DNA of 64,000 nucleotides from NCBI GenBank assembly GCA_038496445.1, contig JALMLS010000562.1, positions 186,001-250,000 of the forward strand, written 5' to 3'. The notes under the pieces are model-generated. The model had not been told where the DNA came from, did no database searches, and was given only the letters and a program-made list of their open reading frames with translations. The stretch comes from Trichosphaerium sp. ATCC 40318. Its lineage: Eukaryota; Discosea; Flabellinia; Trichosidae. The position numbers and the translations under genes were made by a program. Below are positions 53,504-64,000 of this stretch, piece after piece (within the stretch, counting starts at the first letter, position 1; each line of letters starts with the position of its first letter).

Positions 53504-54849
53504 TTACATAGAAAAGCTTATTTTGCTTCTTGCGTTGCTTGTATTAAGGAGCTTCTCTTTTCGTTTTTCCTCTTCCATTTTTTCTAAGAGTTCCTTGTAC
53601 CTAGCCTCGTCTTCTCGTCGCTTTTGGTCAACCTAATGGAACGTGAGTGAATGACAGTCTTACTACGGTGCTTTTTTTTTTTTCAGCTATTGCATGATGT
53701 TAGGGGTCGGCCATATTTTCATCCCATTTCGTCACGTGTAGGCAAGTTTACTCTCAGTCACGATATTTTGGCAATTTTAAAATTTTGGTGTAGTTGTTTC
53801 ACATGACAAGTCAAGAACTTCAAAATAAGGCAAGTAACCGAATAAATGTGTACCCGTTCGAGTTCTGCCCTCTCCAACTCTTTCTTGCGCTCTTCATTAA
53901 GTTTTACTTGCTGTTTAGCAAGAGTCTCTTGTTGTAACTTTATCTTTTTTTCATTTTCTTCTATAATTTTGTCCAAGTCTTGTTTCGCTTTTATTCGCTC
54001 TTGGATTGCCTCTTCCTTTTGAAGAAATGTGAGAAAACAGAAAATGAGTTTGCACTTTGTACCTGTTGTTTACGTACTTCGTCTATAATTTGTTGGCGCT
54101 GTTGTTCTGTTTCTTTTAGCACCCATTGCTTTATGTTTTGCATGTCTTTTGCGATAGATTGTTTGACATCTAATACAAATTTTGGGGACGAAATGATCTG
54201 TTCGAACTTGTCTTTGATGAGTTGCTCAAACTGTAACGTTGTCCGTTCGTTGAATAACTCTTGCTCCATTTGTACACGTTTTCTAAAAGCTGTTACAATC
54301 TTTTTTTTTGGTGAAATAGAGAAACTTCTCTGCTGGCTTTTTGTGTTGGTTTATTCTCTTGTTACGGTTTATTAGCACTACGTACTCTGTTAACCGCTCC
54401 TTGGTTGCTGGTGACAAGCTTCGTGGTTTCTGTACTTTGACTTTCGCAGGAGAACGACTGGGAGAAGCCCTTCGCCTACGTTTGCGTCTTCCACGCGATT
54501 TATCTCGTGTACTTGACCTACTTCGTCTTTTGCTCCTTCTATTGTAAACCTTAGGTCTGTTTTCGAGTGTAGTTTGTACAATACAACAAACGAGAATCTT
54601 CAAGATGTAACGCGGTTTAATTTTCTACCAAAGGCCTGCTACGTCACATAGCCAATGAAAGAAGGTAAATAAACGCTTTTTTTTTGTACATCTGACGCTG
54701 AACCAACTGGTGGCGTTTTGTTTGCCCCGCGTTAATGTAGAAAGTACTGCATACCCAAAACGATCTCTACGAGTTCGGCTTCTAGAGCGCGACCTGGAGC
54801 GTGAATAAGAACGTGATCTTGATCTCGACCTAGACGGCGAGCGAGGCAT
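53504..54849 (-). CDS. ARGLU1: ARGLU1-like arginine/glutamate-rich splicing-associated protein
   Basis: Starts MPRSPSRSRSRSRSYSRSRS, an RS domain, then after an intron KRRSRSSTRDKSRGRRKRRR and RSLSPATKERLTEYVVLINR. The C-terminal half is a long Glu/Lys/Gln coiled coil: QMEQELFNERTTLQFEQLIK, IKQWVLKETEQQRQQIIDEV, QERIKAKQDLDKIIEENEKK, KQQVKLNEERKKELERAELE, EARYKELLEKMEEEKREK. The end KISFSM resembles the KLSFSL end of animal ARGLU1. In animals it binds Mediator and splicing factors and links transcription with splicing. The large intron near 53640-53860 carries a CACGTG site. Confidence 0.83.
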
Positions 54850-56163
54850 TGGTACACCTACCCAACCTGTAACAATTTGAATGATACGCGTGTTGACCAA
54901 AGTAGCAGTTATTATTGCAAATTGCATAAGGCAAGAAAGTAAAGCATCACAGTTTTCCTCCTCTTCGTTTGTCGGTTTGTTTTTGCCATTGCTGCAATGT
55001 TTTGTATTGCTTTTGGGGGTATGTGCCTCTTAGAGAGCATGGTTGAAAGGTAACAATGAGGTAAGTCCACGGGATATATTGATTAAGTTTGACGTTAGAT
55101 AATAAAATATCTTGAAGTTACAGTGCTAGCCAGTTGCTCAATCACACTTGTGCTTACGCTCAGTGAGCTATCATGGTGAGTAGTTATTATCACTTGCAAT
55201 TGTAGTTATCACAGAGATGTCGAGGTTGCACAGAGGCAACCAAAGGAATTTCTGCAGCATCCCTGATAGTGCAATTACGTATTGTTCCTATTGAAAGGGC
55301 ACGTGGTACTTCATCATAGCACCACACTCTCACCAATAGCGATACTTCAAATCACCGTACCTCATTTAGTACCTGTAATTTGTGAACCGTCGTACACGGA
55401 GAACGACTAGGCTAAACTACAAAATGGTTTATTTACAGTATTTACAACGTTAAAAAATTGCGAAGGCTCCGGTTCAAACGTAAAAAATAACGTCCGTTAG
55501 AACATTGCCAACACGCTCGTTAATCTCCTGCGAAGTGCCTCCCGAAAGGTGCTTAGGCGTTGACAGTCGTGTGGTAGGGAGCTAGAACGCGTTAACAACG
55601 CTGTAAAAAAATTGGCACTATTACCCCTTTAGGTTTTTGTGTGGTGCGAGCATCTCTGGAAAACATAGTCCCTATGAGCGAGCTACGCCACATCTTTGGT
55701 TTTCTGTTAGTAAAAACGAAAATGGTACAAAACTACTCACTGTACGGTATGCATTGGATTGTGGTGCTTTTTGGCTCATTTTAGAATGTTTTGAACTCGA
55801 GTGCGTGGTTGTGGGAACAGAAAGCTGAACAGTGCAGGTGGTCAAATGAAAGTCAATGGTTTTTACAATTTTTTTTATTGTTCTTTAATGGCCATTATGT
55901 TGCCTAAAAAAGCGTGAATAGCACGTCGTTGAATGAGCTGTGCGTAGAAATGGAGAATGCTGCATCAGTACTTTCGTACGTTTGCCAAATAAGTCACTTG
56001 TGATTGTTTGATTAAAACGCACGACATTTTTATTCACATCTAACGTTTACAAAATACTTGTCGTAGTACAGCTATACATAGGAGGTTTGTTACTACAAGT
56101 CAATTACACATTTTTTTTTTCTGAGCTTTTCAAACGAACCCAAGAAAATTTCACTACAATTTA
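54850..56163. other. longest intergenic stretch, no gene recognised
   Basis: 1.3 kb upstream of ARGLU1-like and downstream of the ankyrin/Arg-rich gene. It contains short frames only (for example 55637-55828, plus) with no family likeness, several runs of A or T (55870, 56110) and no repeat or tRNA box pair. About 55180-55420 looks less AT-rich and has small inverted repeats, so a non-coding RNA is possible but unsupported. Confidence 0.4.
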
Positions 56164-58488
56164 TTACAACTTTGCCATCTCATCATCACGCAAGCGCAAC
56201 CACTAGGGCGTAATTTAGAAGACGAAATAAAAAATTACTGTCAAAAAAATCTTACCTGCTTGTATTGCCTCAGATTTTGTGGATTGTACATTTCGAGAGC
56301 AAAAAATAGCAGAGTATCGGAATCGCGTTGCCTGCGAATGTGAGGTATCAACGCTATAAACAAAAAAGAATGAGTATTTTCACGTGATACATTTTTTCTT
56401 TTTTGAATTTAAAAATAGCTACAAAGACGGTTTGGTAGTAGTACCTTTGTACTTGCGCCAGAGAATCTTTTTCAAACTATTTCTATGGTACGATGTACCC
56501 ATAAAGTCAAGTAAATTGTCACAATCCTAAAAATGGTACATGAGCTATAAAAAATTCAAAAAAGAAAAGAATCAGATTTGTTTTCCCGTTTCTTACCCTC
56601 TCATCATTTTCTACGCAACCACAACACGGTACGAGATTCCACGAGTGCGAAGGGCCGCTAGTTGTTATCAATTGTTCTTGCCATGATCCCAAGTCATCTT
56701 TTCGCAGTACTTTCAGGCGACAAATAGGACATCGTCCACCTCTACGCCCTTCATAAATGTCTTCCCATACCTTTTGGTAGCAGTAAGTAACGAGTATGCA
56801 GTATCAGAGTAGTTTAATACGCACTCTTTGGCGTCTAGCTTCAGGACTTAGCCCAGCTGTGTCACGGCGCACTGTATCGAAGTAAGAGTTTGTCCCTTCG
56901 CTCGTTTCTGGGCTATTAGGTTGGCTAAACCCGACTTGTACTTGGCGCTCGATGTGGCCATAGAAATCTCCCGTCCTGACAACTTTGTGCTCTTTTTCTT
57001 TTCCCACAAGGGGAAGATCTGGGGTTTCTGATATGAAGTAAATATAGAGCATAACTAATAGATATGTATACGCACCACGGGGCATATGGGTGTGTAGCGG
57101 ACGGCGACCAGTACTAATGTCTGGACCACTTGTTTTTTTCATCATGTTAGATAGCTGTGCAACTTCTCTCGATGTTAATTCTACGGATTGTGCACGTATC
57201 ATTCGTCTCGTTGGCCTGTAACGATTAGCACGTGACATTTACTCTATGAGCGATACCTTCCAGATCGACCATGCTTAACTCGAGTTTTTGCTGCATCTCG
57301 AGATTTGTGACGAACTATTCCATCTCTACGGTGTTTGTGCGATGAGTGTTCCCGTACTCTATGTTCTTTCTTGCGTCTCCCATCCTTTGATCTTGTAGTT
57401 GAACCAACGTTGTGTTCTGTCCGTCGTCTTCTCCTTCCTTCACTGTGTCTACGTGTTCTTCTCTTGATATCACCCACTGGTGTAGGTTTGGAATCATGGT
57501 GTGCTTTTGGTTGTCCTCCGTTAGGTGTTCTGCGTGCTTGTCTTCTCTTATGTACTTCGTGATGTTGATCAACGGTAGTGGACGCCCTTTGTCGGCTCTC
57601 CCGTGGCTTCGGTATTTCTTTTTTGGGTGGCTTTTCTAGCTTTTCTGTCTTTTCAGGAGCTTCTCGTCTCTGCCAACTGTACATATCAGGTACAGGTTGT
57701 TTCGATTTTTCACAAGCGCCTTAAATTATTGGTTACTTACCACTTTGCTCGTGGTTCTGTTTTTCTTGCGTACGTTTCACTCTTGCTTTAAATTCACCGG
57801 TTAATTCTTCCTTCCAAAATACACTAGGTTTTCCTTTGGGATTCACTGTGGCCATTGCACCCCGTTCTATCTGAAGGCAGTTTTAATAGAGTTCCTTTTT
57901 TTCTCAAGATTTCAAAAAAAAAAAAAAAAGGAGGTTGAGCAAAAAAAATGAGTACCAACGATATGGCCGCGTCATATTGATCGTTTAATATGGCTAAGTG
58001 CAAAGGCTAAGATAATGAGTAAATTAATACAACTGGTCGGAGGTGTAACAAAAAAAGCCTTCAAAAATCACGTGATCACTAGCGTTTCGTTTGTTGTAGA
58101 TGTAATTATTTAAATACGTACTGTGTAATTCTCATTGTCGGGCATATCGAGGCTAAACTGCTTTGCTTTGTATTCCCCAGCTAAGAACTTGATCATTTTT
58201 AACGCTCCCTAATGGTCTTTTGTAAGTATGTTATCATGTGAGCCCATTCGACTTACAGACATTGCAGCGATGTGTAGGAATGTTCTACCGTCATTATTTT
58301 TTGCTTTTAATCCAATACCTACACCAATCACGTTGAGAATTAAAAAACAAGTGGCGTTTCGTTTCTTTCTACCTTTGCTGAGCTGCTTCTTCATTGCGCT
58401 TACTTTGTCTGTGGCTGGAAAGAATAATAATTGAGCAAAAGCTACTTGCGCCCTATGTTTGCGTACTTGGGATTTGCCATAGCTCCAT
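56164..58488 (-). CDS. ankyrin repeats plus Arg-rich linker plus degenerate HNH-like zinc region
   Basis: One gene by splice logic, although it looks like three. Exon 1 (MELWQIP) joins through a GTACGC donor to DKVSAMKKQLSKG and then ankyrin repeats: LKAKNNDGRTFLHIAAMSGA, LKMIKFLAGEY, MPDNENYTPLHLAILNDQYD, IERGAMATVNPKGKPSVFWK. A middle of about 150 residues is extremely basic (RRQARRTPNGGQPKAHHDSK, RRRRRTEHNVGSTTRSKDGR), RS/KR-like. A 41-base intron (about 57255-57215) removes an apparent stop and joins it to RPTRRMIRAQSVELTSREVA. The C-terminal part has a CPIC pair, then SHSWNLVPCCGCVENDER, the C-terminal half of an HNH/zinc fold, then RQRDSDTLLFFALEMYNPQ. The usual HNH DH/EH catalytic pair is replaced by QEQL, so nuclease activity is doubtful. 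It is probably a nuclear or RNA-binding scaffold. Confidence 0.65.
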
Positions 58489-58693
58489 ATTGCTCCTAAC
58501 CTACTGGAGACTTGCGTACAGCTAAAGGTTGCGTGGAGAATTTGCGAGAAAGTCCACCGAGGTAAAAAAATTTAACCATGCTTTTTCGAGCTTTCTCAAA
58601 CAGTTTTCATTTAAAGCATACAAGAATCTGTAATTCCAAAAAACCAAAGTAGCACAAAGAAGACTCGTAGTATATAAATATGCAAACACTCTA

Positions 58694-59738
58694 TTATACA
58701 GTAGCGGCCAAGCTCTCATTGCTGCTTTGCGCTGTGGGTGAATCTACATTGGTTTTGTTGGATGACGCGAACAAGAGCATGGCGCATTCATGTGTGATGT
58801 GTGCTGTGAGTCCCCAAATGTCATGTTTGGATTTATACCGTGGTAAGTAAGTGTTTTTCGCACCACCAATTGCAAAATCATCAATTTCAATTTGGTTTGG
58901 GTCGAAGAGAGACGACAAGCTTAATGTTGATGTGAGAAACTAACCATTTAGTTGTATTATGCAAGTACCTTGTAATAAATACGTCATCAATTTCGTCGTT
59001 TGGTTTCCATGATTGCATCAATGCATCTGCATCTGGTACGAAGCCAATGACAGGTGTCACTAGAAATTACAATGAGAAACAGAAGAATACTTTAAATGCA
59101 GGCCTACCTACTACGCCATGTCGTGATAAAAATTCATGGCCTAATCCCAGAACGTTGACATGTTTTTTTGGCATCCCGAGCTCCTCCTCAGTTTCACGTA
59201 ATGCCGTGTCTGCAATGTCCGTATCCGAGTTTTCCGTCATACCTCCGGGAAATGAAACTTGGCCTTTTATTTACATCACGTCAGTACATATTGAGAGTGA
59301 CGAAGAGACTTTGGTTACCTTTGTGAGTGCTAACTTTTTGCGAGCGCAGAGTAAAAATCAAGCTGGTTACGCCATTGTGGTTGCAAAATGGTACAAGTAC
59401 ACCCTAAGAATAAAGTCACAAACTCAGTTGAAAAGAATGAACCTTACGCCCTGGCGATGTTCTGGCTTCTTCCTTATCTTTCGGCGTGATAATTTATTGA
59501 GCCTACAGCACAAAGTAAGTCAGTGACCGTAGTTTGATCTATAAAGCGTCTACCTGTGCGAAATGTCGTTCAAATGTGGCACTTCAAGCTTCGGCGGTGC
59601 CTTTAAGCTTTTTTCGTAATAATGCGGTGTTAATCCATTGTAAGTTATGTTTCTAGTTCCTTGGCTGGTTTTTGTATTATTTTGAAGCGCTTTCGACAAT
59701 TTGTACTGAGTGCTGCCGATAGTTCGTAACAGCATCAC
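58694..59738 (-). CDS. Nudix hydrolase of the CoA-diphosphatase (NUDT7/NUDT8) type
   Basis: Start at 59738 (MMLLRTIGSTQYKLSKALQN), an acid-free N-terminus that may target mitochondria. The core has SLIFTLRSQKVSTHKGQVSF then PGGMTENSDTDIADTALRET and EEELGM. Together these are the UPF0035 motif (LTxRS...GQVSFPGG) and a complete Nudix box GX5EX7REXXEEXGX, which marks CoA and acyl-CoA diphosphatases. Then HGVVVTPVIGFVPD, FTLSLSSLFDP, and HDIWGLTAHITHECAMLLFA near the end. Stop at 58694. These enzymes cut CoA to phosphopantetheine and ADP in mitochondria or peroxisomes. The N-terminal exon and the join near 59500 are less certain than the Nudix core. Confidence 0.85.
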
Positions 59739-59886
59739 TTAAACGTAGAGAGCATGAAAGGGGGGCGTATAGAACAATCAGCAATGCTGTAGCAGTAGTC
59801 AATGTGCTTCTTTTTTTCTGTTTTTTTTTTTGTAGATTATTTACCAACTATTCATACGACAGAAGCATCAACTACGCGCCTGTATA
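59739..59886. promoter_or_regulatory. bidirectional promoter region, Nudix and GPN1
   Basis: 148 bases between divergent start codons, with a 27-base run of T interrupted by C and G at about 59810-59835. No other element recognised. Confidence 0.4.
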
Positions 59887-61329
59887 ATGGAACCTGCCTC
59901 TGATTCATCTACGAAGACGTCAACAACAGAATCAACTTATAGTAGGGTATTACGCATTAAATACATTATTAAGACCAATCCGTAGATCCATGGCCAAAAT
60001 TTGGAACAAAACAGAACAAACCCGTGGTAGTTATTCTAATTGGTATGGCGGGCAGTGGTACGTACTAGTGCATCAAAACTAGCAACAACAATGCGTTAAT
60101 AACGCTTTGTAATTTGCACGTTGAATTTGTGCTTACTCATTGGTTATTAGGTAAAACCACATTTGTTCACGTAATTGCAACTATAACGACTCGAACATAA
60201 ACCAACTTCTTTTTTTTGTAGAGACTAAACGCACACGTACATTTAAACAAAATACCAAGTTACTTCATAAACTTGGACCCGGCATGTGCCAAAGTACCAT
60301 TTATGGCAAACATTGACATACGTGACACTCTTGATTACAAAAATGGTAAGTATTGCAACATGTAGAGAACCTGTGCTAACCTGGAACGTAGTGATGAAAA
60401 AATACAACTTGGGTCCAAATGGAGGAATCCTTACGTGTCTCAACTTGTTTGCTACACGTATTGATAAAGTAGTTGAATACGTAGAAAAGAAAGCACCACA
60501 CATACAGTATGTTGATCATATTGGCGAGTATTAATAGCATATAGATATGTCTTTATTGATACACCAGGACAAATAGAAGTATTTAATTGGTCAGTAATGT
60601 TACTTGCTATCATGTCACTAAGTTAACACTTAGGTCTGCTTCTGGTACAATCATCACGGAGGCATTCTCATTTAAATATCCAACCGTATTTGCATACGTT
60701 ATTGACACACCACGTTCTACAAAGCCTACAACGTTCATGTCAAATATGCTATACGCATGCTCTATGCTTTACAAAACTAAGTTGCCCTTCACTTGTGTTT
60801 TTAATAAGGTGCACTTTTATTTGCTTGCTTTGTTTGAAATTCTTAATTTTTTCCTTAGATAGATGTTGTAAGCCATCAATTTGCTCTTGAATGGATGTCG
60901 GATTACAGAAAATTTGAAGATGCTATTTTAGCTGAAAACTCGTACATGAGCGATTTTACTTCGTCACTATCACTCATGCTTGAGGAGTTTTACTCGACAA
61001 TGGGCGCTGTTGGTGTATCAGCTATGTCTGGTGTAGGAGTTGACAAATTTTTAAAACAGCTACAAGTTTGCGCTCACGAATATGAGACGTACGTTGGTTT
61101 AATGTGCCTAAGAGCTAATTGATTTAGTGTATTTAAACCAGAGCTTGAAAAACGCAAAGCCGAGAGGAGTGAGGAAGAAGAGAAAAAGAGACAAGCACAG
61201 CTTGAGAAGCTCCGAAAAGACTTACAAAAAACAAAGGGTCAAACAGTTATTGCCGGTGAAGGTAAAGCAAACAGTAAAACACTATCAGAATCACTTGAAG
61301 GTACTACAGATATTAACGTTGTTGTCTAA
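59887..61329 (+). CDS. GPN1: GPN-loop GTPase 1 (XAB1)
   Basis: Starts [20 protein letters not shown]. The GTPase core is [17 protein letters not shown] (P-loop), [39 protein letters not shown], where GPN is the family-defining loop, [19 protein letters not shown] (switch/Walker B), [35 protein letters not shown] (NKxD) and [18 protein letters not shown]. The C-terminus is a charged coiled coil ([20 protein letters not shown]) ending [11 protein letters not shown] at 61329. GPN1 with GPN3 assembles RNA polymerase II and brings it into the nucleus. About seven short introns. All G motifs are intact. Confidence 0.93.
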
Positions 61330-61431
61330 GAAATTTATAGCTATGGACATTGATAAGAAATAGACAGGCATTTCAAAACTTTTTCTAAATAAAATTGATC
61401 GTATTATCAAAAATATGTATTTGTTTATCGT

Positions 61432-63841
61432 TTATTGTTTACTCATTAAGGAAGCGTATTTTTGCTGATCTTCGTACATTGCATGAAACACTTGGTGTTT
61501 GCGTTCGTGGAAGTTTACAATTTCTGCATTAGAGTTTGGTGCTATAGTACCTCCAACGTTGTTCATCTGCATCATAGCACTTACAATGTCGCCCATGTCG
61601 CCTGACGCTACAGCGCCCAGAATAGCACTGCCTAGGAGCACTGCATCCTAAAAACATTTAGAGTAGCTAATGAGTGTTACTTGTACATCTTCTTTAGAGG
61701 TGATTATCGGACAGCCAGTTATATCTGCGCACTGTTGCATGAATAAAGGATTCTTTGATAATCCTCCCGTAATGAACACGTTGGAAATCTGTTTACAGCC
61801 CTAAAACAAGTTAGCAACAAGAAATCCAAAGTTGCTCACCTGATCTTCACGTGTTTTATTGATAGTATCGATAATATCACGTGTGCCATGCGCAACAGCC
61901 TGAATTGTAGCCAAGTATTGCAACGAGAGATCATAGAATTGATCTTGTGAGGCTAGTGCTAACCCGCTTATGCAACCCTGAGCAATAGTCATTTAAAGGA
62001 ATAGCTAAATGTTTTGTCGTACTTTCGCAAGAGGGTCTGGGCGTGGTGATCGCCTTCCGTGAAAGTAAGGAAGCACATGTAGATCTTTTACAAGGTAACA
62101 AATGTCATCTTTGCCAACACGTGTTCGGATGGCTTCCAAATTAGAGTTGAGGACCTGAAGCGGCCATTAGACATAAGCAAACAAGTGAACGACTTACAGT
62201 GTAAATAGATTCTCCCTTCTGTTCTGCAACTTTGCAGAGTTCAGGATAATCACTGTGAGTTTTGATGTTGTTGTCTACTAGCGAACCAAACGCAGATTGT
62301 CCACCCTATAAAAGTGTGAGAATGGTACTTACTTGTTGGTTTACCTCAATTAACCACATGCCAGGTACCATTGCAGATTTGTAAGGGCCCCATACGCCAT
62401 CCACAAACTGACACTACAGTACAGTAAATACTTGATGCTGTTTATGTCACTAATACCTTTTGTGTAACTGCCATATGACATGCTGAAGTTCCTATTGAAG
62501 TATTCAATCATCGTCACTGATCAAGTGGCGTACCTGCAATAAGCGCTATACGCTCCTCTAGCGACGTAGTGGTAACTTTTTCTCCAGCAATAGATGCGCC
62601 AATAGTACCTGATTGAGAATATAAATTCTTATACACTTGATAGTTAACATTGCGTGCCTAACCCTCCAGCATGTGCATCGATAATGCCAACGCCTACAAC
62701 AGTTTCGGTTGTTAAACCCAGTTCTTTTGCAGCTTTGCTCGTCAGTGCTCCTATGATACATTAGCGAAAGAGCTGTGAACAACTGCGCACCTAGAGGCTG
62801 ACCCATTGGTCCAATATCTGTTCCTATTTTTTTGTATCCGTCCTTGACGAGATCGTCAAGCCCTATCTCGTTAAAAAAAGAATCCTGCCATCCATAGGTA
62901 GAATCTACAAAGTACAATGAAATTAAATCTAAGTGGTTTCTGTACCTTTAGGCTTTTCTGGTCTTTTATGCTCTAAGTACGTCCACTTACATACGACCGT
63001 ACAAAGGGAGCGCCTATCCACACCTACTCATGTCATTTACGATATTTTAAGCGTTAGAGGGTACCTGTAGCGCGGTACGTTAAGTAGTCAGCCAAATCAA
63101 AAATCTTACATGCCTTTTCCCAGATCTCAGGATTATTTTTTTTTATCCACAGCATTTTGGGCGTTTCCATTTCAGGGATACTTTACCGCCAACGTGCTTT
63201 AATACTAGCGCATGTTAAGGTAAGGAGTGATGGAGTTGAACAACCTTCGTGGTGAGTCCCGTTTATTAGTGCTGTCTATCGTTTGGTAAACAACTTCTTT
63301 TCATTTGCAGATAGGTTGTATTGTACCTCGGCCATAGAACGATGATCCATCCACAATATTATATCATAAACAAGCTCACTGTCCTTGTCTGGGCAAACTG
63401 AAAGTGGTTCGTCGTTGGCACCGAGTACCACTCTGTGAATTGTGAGCTGAAAACGTAGAAAGCACGTGATAAAATAATACTAACAGTGAGCAAGTTGCGT
63501 CGAATCCCACACCTCTAATATCACTTGCACTTACTTTGGATAGCTCTAAGGCTTTCTTAACGGACACGCATATAGCCTACAATGAAAACATTACAAAATG
63601 CTGGGTTTGACGCCACACCTTCCAAATGTCTTCAGAGCTTTGATTGTACCAGTCATTGTTCGTGTTTTTTGTCGAAATGTCATTTTTTGCGCTACCGAGC
63701 AGTTTACCACTGCTATTAAATATCCCTAGCGCGCGTATTGTTAATTTTTTGTAAATTGAGGCTTCGTTTCCGTTTTACAGTGTCCTTACCTGCTCTAGCG
63801 CTTCCTGTACCTACATCTATACCCAGATAGTACTTTGACAT
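61432..63841 (-). CDS. FGGY: FGGY-family carbohydrate kinase (FGGY/ribulokinase type)
   Basis: Starts [18 protein letters not shown], the phosphate-1 loop of the sugar-kinase/Hsp70/actin fold. Later blocks are [52 protein letters not shown] with the substrate-binding [51 protein letters not shown]-type segment, [58 protein letters not shown] and [20 protein letters not shown]. It ends ASLMSKQ at 61432. It matches animal FGGY, which phosphorylates D-ribulose; the substrate here is inferred. More than ten exons, one of the densest intron patterns in the window. Confidence 0.92.
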
Positions 63842-64000
63842 GGTGACAATCAAATTGGAAGATTCTGTAGGCTTAAGTATGTGTTCAACAATTCAAATAA
63901 GTTCACAGCTATTGTTACAATTTTTCTATTCACATTTTTGTAGTAGTAAGCGCATCGTCAGATTCACTGGACACGCGTTTGAGTACTCCTGCCAGCTGCG
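63840..64000 (+). CDS. possible start of a divergent gene, cut by window end
   Basis: A plus-strand ATG at 63840 overlaps the FGGY start codon on the other strand (CATG). It reads [12 protein letters not shown], meets a GTATGT donor at about 63877, and after a TTTTTGTAG acceptor near 63943 continues in frame as VSASSDSLDTRLSTPAS to the end. The splice signals and frame fit well but the piece is too short to identify. Confidence 0.3.
   Translation, partial: MVTIKLEDSVGLSMCSTIQISSQLLLQFFYSHFCSSKRIVRFTGHAFEYSCQL

Noticed and set aside
56804-57238. Separate gene starting MSRANRYRPTRR
   Set aside because: Its ATG is 5 bases after an apparent stop and both lie in a 41-base intron that joins the neighbouring frames in phase.
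58209-58394. Ankyrin fragment as a stand-alone or decayed gene
   Set aside because: Phase-matched introns connect it to exons on both sides, including a second ankyrin piece hidden in the 58.0-57.95 kb region.

Overview
This window is nuclear DNA of a unicellular eukaryote with a compact, intron-rich genome. Three things support that. Protein families run on across short spliceosomal introns (mostly about 35-100 bases, GT...AG, donors often GTACG/GTACGT or GTAAG). About 30 genes fit in 64 kb, roughly one per 2.1 kb on both strands. The repertoire is purely eukaryotic: 26S proteasome ATPase, V-ATPase, heterotrimeric G-protein alpha subunit, PEX3, Sds3, SR-type splicing protein, cytosolic ribosomal proteins, GPN GTPase. 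No bacterial operon, CRISPR array, insertion sequence, viral region or convincing tRNA/rRNA gene was seen. The species cannot be named from the sequence. Filamin repeats, a GAPVD1 homologue, a USP32 homologue, an SMCR8 homologue and a Siva-like protein show it keeps many genes best known from animals, but this does not fix its position. All exon structures were joined by eye from reading frames and splice signals, so spans are more reliable than exact exon edges.

Layout. 0-7.6 kb: a secretory JmjC oxygenase (+) converges on a large EF-hand/DUSP/USP deubiquitinase like USP32 (-). 7.9-17.7 kb: an SMCR8-like DENN protein (+), a filamin-repeat protein (+) and a RasGAP-VPS9 protein like GAPVD1 (-). 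17.9-26.6 kb: a probable mitochondrial orphan (+), an ankyrin protein (+), V-ATPase subunit D (-), a membrane-anchored orphan (+) and a mitochondrial-type RNB exoribonuclease (-). 27.5-36 kb: ribosomal uS4 (+), a secreted Asp-box sialidase-like protein (-), a mucin-like Pro/Thr-repeat membrane protein (-) and PEX3 (+). 36-44.3 kb: PA2G4/EBP1 (-), Sds3 (+), a small membrane protein (-), proteasome Rpt2 (+) and a SulP/SLC26 transporter (+). 44.5-50.6 kb: G-alpha (-), a mitochondrial J-domain protein (-), RWDD1 (+), ribosomal uL24 (+) and a Siva-like zinc protein (+). 50.9-64 kb: NSUN2 (-), ARGLU1-like (-), an ankyrin/Arg-rich/degenerate-HNH protein (-), a NUDT7/8-type Nudix hydrolase (-), GPN1 (+), an FGGY kinase (-) and the first bases of a possible divergent gene.

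The neighbours do not form one pathway. The common themes are membrane traffic and small-GTPase control (SMCR8, GAPVD1, GPN1, G-alpha), protein turnover and synthesis (USP32, Rpt2, PA2G4, uS4, uL24, RWDD1, NSUN2), organelles (PEX3, V-ATPase, RNB, DnaJ, Nudix) and cell surface/secretory proteins (JmjC, sialidase-like, mucin-like). Divergent pairs commonly share 90-350 base upstream regions and convergent pairs lie 50-330 bases apart. The most striking non-coding signal is a palindrome around CACGTGAT that recurs far more often than expected and mostly inside introns.
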